Shown here in pieces: positions 35,601-46,888 of a DNA stretch of 64,000 bases. Positions within the stretch are counted from its first letter, which is position 1; every line of letters starts with the position of its first letter. Below the pieces are notes generated by a model that made no database searches, had not been told where the DNA came from, and saw only the letters and a list, made by a program, of their open reading frames with translations. The translations under genes were made by a program, and so were the position numbers. Source of the DNA: Mesodorylaimus sp. YZB2_4 (Eukaryota > Nematoda > Enoplea > Dorylaimida > Dorylaimidae). The DNA lies in contig JASANH010000304.1 of assembly GCA_030248295.1 (NCBI GenBank), forward strand, positions 173,381 to 237,380. Reading direction: 5' to 3'.

Positions 35601-38600
35601 GTAATATGAGTTTTTTCGTATTCAAATTTCAAATTTCGTATTTTTATCCCAGCCGAATCCCCTCGAGAATGACAGATATAATGTTAAATTTGTCAATCTT
35701 CGATGTTTCACGCGCACATTGCACATATCCGCATTGAACCTGAGCATCACAGCCCGGTGTCATACTGTAACCGCTTTTAAAGAATTTGAAGGATGCATTG
35801 TTTTTTAGGCACTTAAATTTGTCATTCGAGATTACTTGAAACAAAAAGGACGAAGGAAATCTGACGTTCAACCAGAATTAGTTGTCGACTATGGGGCTGA
35901 CTATTCATTGTGGTCTCCAGCGGCAAGTTTAATGACGCAAAACACGAACGGAACTGGTGACTTGGACGTTATCGGTGTCGTGGGACCGTGGGCAAGTAGC
36001 GTCACTTTACAAGTGGCTAATTTACTCAGTCTTTTTCGAATGCCTCAAGTATGTTGACTTTTTACATGTTTGAGTGTGTTTTCGGTTACACAGTCTCAGG
36101 GGCGGTTTCAACAAGATGCCACTGGAATAATGCAGTCGTTGCGTCTACAAATGTGCTGAAGTACATCTACCCACTCACATTGGCAGTCTGAGGACATCAA
36201 GGATGCTTTCCTGGGCAGCATACGAAATTCTTGAAAAAACTGCACAGTGAAAAAGAAAAACGAAAAAAACTCGAGGATTGTCTGATCAGCATCCGAAAGC
36301 CCCAAGCCAGGTGGAAGAGTGGTCAAGGAAGCAAAAAAAGTTTCTAGCCATTAGGCTCTAAACTTTTCATCTTAGCAGGGTTCATTAAAAAGCGTGAAAA
36401 AAAATTTTTTCTTTGATTTTCCAGATTATCTAGTCAAAAATTTAAATTTTCCTCTCATAATTTTCACAATTGAACCATAAATTGCATCTTTTCGCGGTTT
36501 TCCATGATTTTTACTCAAAAATTCTCATTTTTTCAGATTTTGCTGACACTTCTCGTATTCCCTGGTTTTTTCAGGTTTTTCTGAACTTCAATGAACCCTT
36601 CTTATTGTTAGCGTTTATTGTCTGTTCCACCGAGAAAGCAGGTTGCGCCCTCAAAGTCTGTGAAACACAGCAGCGGCAGAAGCAATTTTTATTGCAATAT
36701 AAACAACAATGCAGGCAAAACTTATTTGCAGGCAGAAGACATTTTTCAATACAATTTTTAGCAGATTAAAAAAATTTTCTTGTAGATTAGCTACGCGGCC
36801 ACTACAACTTCGCTGAACAATCGCCGCACTTATCCATATTTCTTGAGAACTGTGCCATCAGACAGCAATCAAGCCAGAGTTCTTGTGGAAATCTTGCGGT
36901 ATTTCTTTAAAAAAACCTGCTACACCGTACAGCTTCTGAAATCCACTTCCACGAATCTTTGTTTCAGAGCGTGGAATTGGACTTATATTATCGGTGCATA
37001 CGAAGACACAAATTATGGTACTCAAGGATTTCATGAATTTGAGAAAGCCGTAGAAAACTCGGATATCTGCTTTGCTGATCGTTGGAAAATCAAAAACGAT
37101 AATATCGACACGACTACACAAGAAATTAGGACAAAATTACGAAAGTTAGCTGACGGAGCGAAAGAAGCGAGAGGTAAGACAAGCTGCGAGACTACCCCCA
37201 CCGTTTTATGGGGATGCGCGCACTCCTAGTCGCCAACTGCGTACAAAGTGGTCGAGGGTGGTAAAAGATTTGTGATTTTACTGTGAACTGCATCTTTCAG
37301 CATTTGTTCTTTACATGAATTCGAACCTCTTCGAAATGATTATTCGAGCTGCTATTGAAGAAAAATTGGAAAATCGATTCGTTTGGATTGGAGCAGACGC
37401 TTGGGGAAATCAGTTGATCCCTAACGTAAGGGAAATGCCCAGTATCTATTGTAGTACTGTACAAGTAGAGCAGGTGGTGAAGATAGTTTATGAAGCTTGA
37501 GAGGATCACCCATGACAGCTCTGACTGAGGAGATAAAGATATAAAAAATGTCATAGTCTGTGCGGAAAAAATATAAAATTTTGAGACCAGAATTCAAGTT
37601 AAAGTATTTTAGAAATCATTCCTGCTAAATTAATGGCTTTTTATTCTCTAATTTCACTTTGCAATTTCCAGCTGGTTTTTTATGCAGTCCTTTCTCCCTC
37701 ATAAGCTATTCTACTTTCACTAATAATTTTTTTCCACCCATAAATAGGGCTAATTCGATTTTTAAACTCAATAATCTTTGGTTTAAAATTTGACAGAAAC
37801 TAACTGACTGACAATGAGAGAGCTCCTTGTTATTATGTAAAACTAACAATACTGAAAGAATTTTTTAACTTTTTAGGATTTGAGCTTAGCAGTCGAAGGT
37901 GCCATCGTCAGTTTACCAGTTCAAAAAAAATTTACCACTTTCGCTAATTATTTTTACCCCCTAAAACCCAGCACAAACGAACGAAATATTTGGTTCCACG
38001 AATTTTGGCGGGCATTATTCAATTGCATAAACAAAAACGACGAGTCCGAATGCTACAACAAAGGGAGGATTAGAAAAAAAATAAGAAATTCCAAATTCGG
38101 ATCATTGCATAATGTTCGGGATGCTGTTTTTGCATTTTCTACAGCTCTGCAAAGAATGCATGAAAAAGCGTGCCCTGGCGGACGACGAGGAATATGCTAC
38201 AGGATGAACAGATGGCTAAGCGATCCTGATCGACAGATTTTGTTGGAGTATTTGAAAAACGCGACATTCCCAGGTAATGTTATTTGCAGTTCCAGCAATT
38301 TCATTGCTGTTATTTTAGGAAGCCCACTGTAAGATGAAGTAATGTTTTTTCCGAATCAGGAGTCCCGCAAGTGCGGGTGAATTCTTGTCATGCGTCCTCG
38401 TCGTTCCACGCGAGGAGGGAATTTTCCCGCAGACTAGGGGGCTCGGGAGTTGACTCTATCTTGTCATCGAAAAGGGCAATCAGAGATGCATGGGTACGGG
38501 CTCGCGGAGTCCGCAGGGTAACTATACCCAGCCTGTGGCCTGTGAGGGGACCCGGATTCGAGGGCCTTCCACCGCATAAGGCCTCATGGAGGAGGTAGGG

Positions 38601-41331
38601 TGAGCCACCCAAAAGGAGGCGTGCGAGGTACAGAGAGAACTTCACCAAGTTCTGAGAGAGCCAGAATTGAACCCAGGCCGCCGAGTTTCACCGCGACACA
38701 ATCAAGGCGGCATAAGTTGTGGGTGGATTAACCATAGGTCTCATTCTGTATTCCAGGGGCAGCATAAGGTATCATTCCACTGAACTGTAGTGCGCAAAAT
38801 ACGTATATTTTTCAGATGTGCCTTTTTTCGTTTTCTTGTTTTTTTCGTGGTTCGCTGTCCCTCAATCAGTGATTGCTGACTAGAAACCCGTGTAACCCGT
38901 GTTTTTGATTATTGGTTATATAATTCAGCACAAATTTTTATTGTGAATACAGTTGCTATCTACGTACTCTGACACTACTTAAATATAAAAAAATTTACAG
39001 CCTGGGTTTTAAAAAATTAGACCTCTGACAGTCACTCTCACACAAATTTGACTGTGTTTTAGGAATTGATGGTGCGGAAATATCATTTGCAGAAGGTTAC
39101 GATGGCTTGCCAAATTATACAATTTTAAATTATCAAAAAATTCCATTGAAAACTATGAACGAAAGTGAATTTGAGTGGGTCAATATTGGAGCTGTCAGAG
39201 GTGAATTAGGTAAGTTGTGAATCCTCTATCTCTGATTCTGAGTGCGTGAGTGAAGGCCTGCTTGTTGCTCGTCAAAGCTATCAATTTCACAAAAAAAACA
39301 TTGATCTTGCTAATTGCACTTGCATCTCCGATCGATATCCATATCTATCCCTGATCGATATCCATACATACCCGGATGGATATCCATATCTATCTCCGAT
39401 CGATATTTATGCCTATCCTCGATCGATATCCGTATCTGTCTCCGACCGATATCTGCACGTATCTCTGATCGATATCTGCACGTAGCTCTGATCGATATCT
39501 GCACCTATCTCCGACTGATATTTGTGCCTATCACCGATCCATCGATATCAGGGCATATATGATATGTGCGGGGGATATCATGGCATATACAGTATATCCA
39601 GACATATCTGCAGATATGTGTAGATATCAATGGATATCGATATCTTTGATATATGAATAGCTGTTTCTCGAATGCTGAGATTCGATAAACTGTAATTTGC
39701 TGTACTTTTTAGATTCTGGTCAAGACCAATTTCATTTCGACTTTAGTCAAAGAAGTAATCGATATATAAAAGCTCGTTTTAAACTCGACACCACTCCTGA
39801 TTTCCCTTCATCGATTTGTGGTCGCCCGTGTCCACCTGGCTCGATTCGTCGCCACTATCAGAACAGATGTTGTTGGACATGCGAACAGTGCGCATTTCCC
39901 ACATATCGCGTCAATGAATCTCAATGCGATTTATGCCCAGTCGTCAACCCTGATTCACCCTCGCCCACATATTATAAACCAGCAGATTCGCTGGATTATT
40001 GCATCAAGATCGAACCGATGTATGTGCATATTTTCAACAATGCAGTCGTGGCTGTTGTAACAGTCGCATCGACAGTCGGTTTAGTTATAACTTTTATGAC
40101 CTTAACTTTATTCCTTTATTACGCTCCTACACCCATCATTAAGGCCAGTGGACGGGAATTATCCATCGCTCTATTATCTGGTATCGCGCTTTGTTATTCC
40201 ACTGTTTTTATCATAGCTTCGACTCCGAACATGTACACTTGCGCATTGTCCAGATTTTTCTACAGTACAGGTTATACTACTTGTTATGGATCGATATTCA
40301 TAAAAACTAATCGAATCGCCAGAATATTTCGACCAGGCAACATTCATACATCATTTCGTAGAGCCTCCTTTCGACCAGGTGCCAAAAGGGCGTCTGTTGG
40401 GGCGGGAAGTTTAAAACGTATGCGATATATTAGTCCCCTATCGCAAGTATTATTCGTCCTTGGATTAGTCGGATTTCAAACAATTATAAATATTATATGG
40501 TTAATTTTAAGACCACCAATACCAGTGTCGAAATTACAAATCGATTATGAAAATTCAAAATTCAATTTATATAAATTTTGTCGCGCATTCGAAAATGAGG
40601 ATATGGTTATCGCTTTATTATTTCCAATTACTTTACTTTTATTCGCTTCATTTTATGCGTTCAAAACAAGAAAATGTCCTGGAAAATTTAACGAAATGAA
40701 ATATATCGCTGTAACCACATATACCACATGTATTGTGTGGTTAGCATTTATTCCTGTTTTTTTCGCAACAGAACAATTGAATTTACGAATTTACGCCATG
40801 TGCGCCTCGCTATGCATAAATGCTACGGTAACATTATTTTGTATGTTTGCACCAAAATTATTCGTTGCCGTTTATCGACCACAGAAAAATACGAAAGATG
40901 CAGTAATGGGGAAAAAAGATCGCGCCATTTCGGCTCCATCATCTCCGAGTCCATATAATGGAGCACAGTTTAGTGATCTCAACAGTTCGTTTCAGTTGAA
41001 TTGTCACTCGACGAGGTCGTCTATGGTCAGCGCACTGGGCTTCGATGCTGCGTTGTCAGAGGGCACGGGATTAGAAAATGATTCATTTTATAATCGACGA
41101 CCATTATTGCAAATTAGTCAATCCATGAAGCGAATTAGCGAGGAAAGTCACCGTCCCAGTGCCATCGACCATCTAACTGTACCCAAAACCAGATTCAAGT
41201 CGGAACACGGCGAGGCTAGTGCGAGACAAAGCATGGTCTCTATTGCAGCTAGGCCTGTTTTCTACAATGAAAATTGTGAGTGCATTGGTAGCGCGCATAA
41301 AACGAAGAAAAACAGAAGGAAGTCGTTTTGA
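32654..41331 (+). CDS. Class C GPCR, metabotropic glutamate receptor type
   Basis: Eight exons, phase-consistent (3171 nt, 1056 aa): 32654-32977, 35809-36048, 36786-36898, 36968-37173, 37301-37425, 37877-38273, 39063-39209 and 39713-41331. A signal peptide leads (MIRLEIGLMIIYFTTKIYA). The Venus-flytrap ligand domain follows (GVVGPWASSVTLQVANLL, MPQISYAATTTSL, RTVPSDSNQARVL, FVWIGADAWG). Then come the cysteine-rich linker (GRPCPPGSIRRHYQNRCCW, WTCEQCAFPTY) and the seven-helix domain (LFLYYAPTPIIKASGRELS, CALSRFFYSTGYTTCYGSI, KTNRIARIF, RYISPLSQV, CASLCINATVTLFCMF). The cytoplasmic tail is Ser-rich. Residues that bind the amino-acid backbone are kept, but those for the glutamate side chain are not (see findings). 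AATAAA at 41606-41611 is a likely polyadenylation signal. Confidence 0.94.
38360..38725 (-). mobile_element. GC-rich tRNA-like SINE in receptor intron
   Basis: A GC-rich island in an otherwise AT-rich intron. On - it has a B-box-like CTGGGTTCAATTCTGG (about 38670) after GGTGAAACTCGGCGG, followed by a GC-rich body. This suggests a tRNA-derived SINE of a family different from the one at 15481. Confidence 0.5.
39330..39545. repeat. 23-bp minisatellite, about nine units
   Basis: Tandem units of the form GATCGATATCYRYRYCTATCT (22-23 bp) in the last intron of the class C receptor gene, grading into GATATC/ATATATC-rich sequence to about 39650. Nearly every unit carries a GATCGATATC core. Confidence 0.88.
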
Positions 41332-41942
41332 TGACATGATGAACAGGTGACAATCATCCATTGTAAAACCTTTTCACGTATTTATTCGACATTGGTGAAA
41401 CGGAAATCTTGTTCTTTAAGTAAAGCTTTTGTTTCATACCCGCCCATACCCATTTCTTGATGGGGTGTGACAACTCGCGAGGGGACCTGTCTGACTGTGG
41501 CAACCAGAATTGGATAAAAGACTTACACAAATCACAATTGACCCTAGAAACGACTTGCCAAAATGTTGGCTGCAAATAGCCGTGTGGTCAGCTGTAACGA
41601 TCTAAAATAAACAACCCCTGTCCAGTAAAAACCAATGTGATAAGAAATAGGCATTCGATTGTGAAAGACAATTAGCCCCTGCGTATTAAGTTAGGAAATT
41701 CATGAACTTTGACCGCTAGTCACAACTGACCTCTCTGCAGCTAACATTTTCGCAAGTAGCTTTTATGGTCATTTAGGAGGTTCAAATTTTTTCTCTAATT
41801 TCGGTTGCCACAGTCAGATCTATTTTCCAGTCAGCGCGGCCTTAGGGTTCCAATTACCGCAAAAAATTTTCTTTACTGATATATAAAACCATCGGAGTTT
41901 TCACAGTACTCAAGCCGTGCATGAATATTTGTCACAGTGCTG

Positions 41943-42184
41943 TCATGGCACATAAGCATAGTGCGCACAACCAGCCGCATTCTCTACCATATTTGGACTA
42001 TCTTCATGATACCACGAGAATAATTCGCACGCGCCATTGTCCATACGCCAATTAAAACTTCGACACCAAATGCGATTAGCGCACACGGTGGCGCAATGAC
42101 TTGGCGATCCTTGATCAGGGACAGTCTCGATTGATTGTTCAGTCATGCATTTCACTGGCACAATGTCAAATGTTTGATATGAAT
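41943..42184 (-). pseudogene. Orphan PAN-domain exon (lectin/PAN family, copy E)
   Basis: A 242-nt exon identical in length and entry phase to the PAN exons of the sister genes: CTTGAAG acceptor, then TFDIVPVKCMTEQSIE, CATVCANRIWCRSFNW, CELFSWYHED and stop after YVP. The frame is intact, but no lectin or signal exon is found upstream before the LINE at 46.2 kb. It may be a gene split by the LINE and low-quality sequence, or an isolated remnant. Confidence 0.65.
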
Positions 42185-42659
42185 CTTCAAGAGAAAAAAG
42201 TCAATTTTCAGCATGGCAGATCGCAATTTTTGGTTCGCGTATTTCCTACGAGGTAAATATCGTTAATACACTTTCAGAAGAAAGATTAAGTTTCAGTTTA
42301 AGTTAACTGTATCTTAAAGATTCAGTTCTTTTTGGCAAAAAGTTTTTGTAATTAAAAAATGACCGCTCGGCTGGCAGAATTTTCACATTTTGTTTGAACC
42401 TCCTTATCTCCAAATATTCTTCATTCAGATACCACACTTTTACATTTAGACTTGAACAGCTCACAAGGGAATCTTGCCAACCATTAAAGTCGAACTTGGC
42501 AAAAGCAATAATTGTTGTTTATTTAGGGGCAAAAGAAGACTCTACGCAAGACATTGGGGCCGTCTGGTCAAGTGGTCAGCAGTGGTCAGCACCCGAAATT
42601 CTGCAAATTTTCCGAAACTTTCCTGCCTTGTCAGGTCTTCTGTGGGGAGACCCACACTG

Positions 42660-43105
42660 AAGTGAACCGGTCAAAATACCCTAAAACTATTTTTAACCCC
42701 CTTATTTTTTTTCTCTCCCTTTAAAAAAACCCTAAAAAATCTTAAAACTGTGGGGAGACCCACACTCGAGAGTCGGAACACGGAACTCAAACTCTGAACC
42801 TGTAAACCGAGTTTATACAAACCCTTCAATTTTTTTTCTATCTCCTCCCCCCTTTCACAAAAAAAAACAAAAACTTTTAGTACTCTGTTCTTGGCCCCCC
42901 GGCCCGGCCGGGGCCAAACTGATATTGACTGCAAAAAGCTTTTCTTTGTATCCAGTAGGAAAAAAATACAGTCATCAAATAAAATAAGGACCCAAAATAA
43001 AAACTCCTCACAAAAAAAAAAAAAAAAAAAAAACACCCCCAAAACTTTTTAACAACTCAAAAAACAAAAAATAAAAAAAAAAAAAAAAAAAAAATTAAAC
43101 TTGAA
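42660..43105. other. Homopolymer-rich, probably unreliable sequence
   Basis: Long A, T, C and G runs with repeated TGTGGGGAGACCCACACT at 42640 and 42752. It looks like stretched, low-quality base calls rather than biology. It flanks the LINE on its 3' side. Confidence 0.6.
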
Positions 43106-43172
43106 ATATGCTGACATTTTTTGAGGTGGAACTGGCTCAGAAAACTCTCTCACCACGCTAACGTAGAAGGAG

Positions 43173-46100
43173 CTGCTAAACTATTGTATTGTATTGTATT
43201 GTATGACTTCGACTGCGAAGCACAGATCGTGCACTGATAAAGCAGAAGGACACAAAAACGAAAGAAAATAAACAGCTCATGTCGAGTAAAACTAATCATA
43301 ACGGGGTCAAGGAATGTAATTCAGAACGTTTGTCTTAAAACTTGTCACATAATAAGTCCAGGCGACTTCGTTTGGTATTGAGTTCCATAAAACAATCGAT
43401 GAGTATTTGAATGCCTGTTTAAACGATTCAGTTCGAGGTCGAGAATTGTTGAGATGGTGTGGCGGCAATCCAATGCGGTGACTGCGGCGTAGTCCGGATT
43501 GGTCGGTGTGAGCAAAACGGGCATTTGGATAAGCATGGTAACCGTGATAGAACTTGTAAAATTGAACGAGTTTCAGTTGTTGACGGCGACGCTCGAGACT
43601 TGACCAATTCAAATCTTGAAGAATGCGGGAGTAATCGGAATGCCAGTCGTTCTTTATACATTGGGCTGCAAACTTTTGAGAGCGTTCAAGGTCTTTGATT
43701 GATTGTGATTGAATAGGATCCCACGCAGAGCAGCCGTATTCCAATTTTGGAAGTACGCAGGATGTGTAAACTGTTTGTAAAACATGGGTGGCGAATTTCC
43801 CAAATTTCTTCCTAAACGCACCAACCATACGCCGAGCCGCAGCCGCAATCAGATGACAATGATCTTTAAATGAGAGATCGAAAGTAAAATGCACCCCGAG
43901 GTATTTGACCACGTCGGTGAACAAGATCGGAACTCCTTTGAGAACGATTTGATGATAGTCATGCCTCTTATGATCAAGATGGAAGACGCACGCTTGTGTC
44001 TTTTGCGCGTTGAACTCGAGACCACTTTCACTTATGAGCTGATCTATGAAATCGATTGCAGGCTGAAGAGTTTCTGATATGGTTTCAGCCACTTTGGACG
44101 GTGCTAATAAAACGAGATCATCGGCGTATGCTTGTAGAAGTATGTCTGGTTTGAAATTTTCGGCAGACCATGCCTCGAACTTTTCCAAAATAGGATTCAT
44201 GAATGCAATAAATAAAGTTGGGGCCAAAACGGACCCTTGAGGTACACCGGATGGAACTGGAATCGTCCTTGAAACAGCTGAGTCCACGGCTACCATTTGT
44301 GAGCGACCACGTAAGTAGGACGATATCCAACGTACCAACTTTGGACAGAGTGAATGATGGTTTAATAAGACGCTGAGCAATCGGTTGTGATGAACACGGT
44401 CAAATGCTTTTCGAAGATCAAATAGCACAGCCCCCACTGCACGATAAGCTGGCCGAGGAGAGTTCAGCCAATCATGAATCGACTGTGACATTCGAATAAG
44501 TGCAGTAGATGTCGAATGACGAGGACGGAAGCCATGTTGATTTCTTGATAGTTTCAGACGAGGAAGTAATAATCGATTCACATGCTTCTCACAGATTTTG
44601 GAGATAAGAGGGAGCAGAGAGATCGGGCGGTAATTGGAAGCTACATCACGGCTCCCCGGTTTTGGGATGGGGACCACTTTAGCTAGTTTCCATGCCTCAG
44701 GGAAACTTTCTTCTTGCAGTGATCTATTGATAATGATGGTCACTGGGAGTACAATAGAACAAGAAATACGTTTAAGAACGGCGGCAGTAAGACCGTCCAG
44801 CCCTGGCGCGCTTCGAGATTTGAGTCCATTGATCATCTTTTTGACGAAGGCTTCATCAGTATAAAAATGACTGAAATCAAGATCATCCATGACAGGGAGC
44901 TCACATGAAATGTCGGGCTTATCGTTGAAGTTCATACAAAAAACAGATTGCAAAAGCTCAGCCTTTTCCACAGAAGAATGATAGAACCGATCGAAGTTGT
45001 CCTTCAGGGCGGGAATTGTTTGATCGTCCGGATCGAATTTTCGGAAAGCCCGCCAAAAGTCTGCTGGTGACTGGGCTGATTCGAAGATTTTGGTGACGTA
45101 GTTTCTCTTCGCTTGACGGAGCTCACGGCGACATCGGCGATTAAGAAAGAGAAACCACTGGCGATCGTTGTCAGAATCAGACAATTTCCATCGCTTATAA
45201 GATGCATTTTTTTCGCGAATGAGCCTTAGGAGACCGGACGATATCCAAGGATGACGCTTATGAGGTTTTCGCTGGCGCTTAGGAACAAGCTCGTCCAGAA
45301 TTGCCGCTAATCGCTGATGAAAGATCGAGCAAGCTTGACTCACCGAAGATGCAGATCGGATTTGGTGAGGCAGGTCCTCATCAATAATTCTTTGATTGAC
45401 GGTGTTCCAGTTTGCTAGCTGTAAACACCAAACTGTTCGAACATGATGTGGTCTTGGCAGAGGACGATCACGTAACTCAAGAGCAATGGTACAATGATCC
45501 GATGAGGCAATTGGCGGGAGAACAGAAGTTGAAATATGCCGAGAGATATCACCAATGATTGCAAGGTCGAGTAATGCATCACCACGAGTGGCGTTCTGAA
45601 CGGTCTGAGTAGCATCCAGATCTGCTAGCAGATGCAAAATGGCATTGGAGGCGGCCGACTTCTTCAGAAGATTTGCATTGAAATCGCCCAGGATGACTAA
45701 CTTACGCCCATTCAGACGAAAATAGTGAGCAGTGTAACGAGACAAGCAGTCGATAGCGTCAATGGAAGTATGAGGAATATAAACAGTAATACCAATGAAC
45801 GAACTTACACCTGTGCCGATTTTGAGAGCCAAGACTTCCAAATCAGGATGACCAAATCCGAGATCAGATGGTGATTTGAGTTTTGTGACAGGAATCGAGG
45901 ATCGAACCATGGCTCCAACACCCCCACCGTGTCGATCTCTATCCAAGCGATAAAATGAGTAACCTGGGATTCTTATGGTTTCTTCGAGAATCGATGAGTC
46001 CAATTTTGTTTCCGCCAAAGCAAAATAATCGAAATTCGTTGCAGCCAGCTCGGCACGGAGAAAATCGATTTTTCCGTAAAGACTGTTCAAGTTTGCAAAA

Positions 46101-46201
46101 CCAATTCGAAGATTTCCCATTGCTGCATTAATCATAATAATCAGAGAAATCGATAAGCAAAACAACAATAATACCGAAGCTGAGACTGAATACATTTTCA
46201 T
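43173..46201 (-). mobile_element. Non-LTR retrotransposon (LINE) with intact endonuclease-RT ORF
   Basis: ORF 43307-46201, 964 aa without stops. An APE-type endonuclease leads (LRIGFANLNSL, ALAETKLDSS, HGGGVGAMVRS, LVILGDFNANL, SSDHCTIAL). The reverse transcriptase follows (VVPIPKPGSRDVASNYRPIS, HGFRPRHSTSTALI, AVLFDLRKAFDRVHH, GVPQGSVLAPTLF, catalytic AYADDLVLLAPS). The C-terminal region is typical of CR1/Jockey-like elements (FKYSSIVLWNSIP). The N-terminus is unusually hydrophobic (VSASVLLLFCLSISLIIMI). The 3' end on - carries (ATACA)n repeats (about 43175-43205), a tail typical of elements without poly(A). With an intact ORF it may be recent or active. Exact clade and target duplication were not determined. 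Confidence 0.92.
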
Positions 46202-46529
46202 CAGTGTAAAACCAGTTTTATGTATGCTGACGATAGAACGAGAGAGAGAAAAGAGGAGACCCGACCGCGCTCCATCTCCCCCTGTTTTTCACCTACTACT
46301 TTGCGTTGACATTGACATCTTGTCCCCGCAACAGGTCACTGCCAAACGTTTTCAGCAAATATTGCCAGTCGGAAAAGAGGCCACCGTGCAATTTGTTGAA
46401 AATGGAATATCTGATTGCCTCCAAGCAACTCGTGAAAAGTGCTCGACTATTTTCGGGAACAATGCTCAAAGTAGAGCGGAGTCAACAATTCCTTTTAAAA
46501 CAAATAAAACCTTTAAACAAAGCTAAAAA

Positions 46530-46690
46530 GGCGGGGCCTTAACAACCCACAAAAAAAAAAAAACACCAAAAAAAAACAAAAAAAACCACAGCACCCCCCC
46601 CAAAAAGGAGACAAACAAGAAAAAAAACAAAAAAAAAAAAAAAAGAGAAAAAAAAAAAAAACCTTTTTTTCCCCCCTTCTTTTTTATTAC
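46530..46690. other. Homopolymer-rich, probably unreliable sequence
   Basis: Runs of A broken by single C or G, then T and C runs. Same character as 42660-43105, and on the other side of the LINE. Confidence 0.6.
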
Positions 46691-46888
46691 TGTATGTGCA
46701 TAGTATTTTGTGATATATAAAAGAGAGAAAACACACCAATATGCTAGCAGAAGGTGTTAAAAGACGTCCCCATATTGCCGTAAACTTTTTGCTCTGATCA
46801 CAAGAAAAACTAATAGATTTGAACACACCACGCAACACATGCAGTGAGAGAGATATACCGCCATCTACTGCAACCAAGCTGTCTTGGT

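Noticed and set aside
43345-45615. Short open frames on both strands within 43.3-46.2 kb
   Set aside because: Out-of-frame shadows of the LINE ORF.
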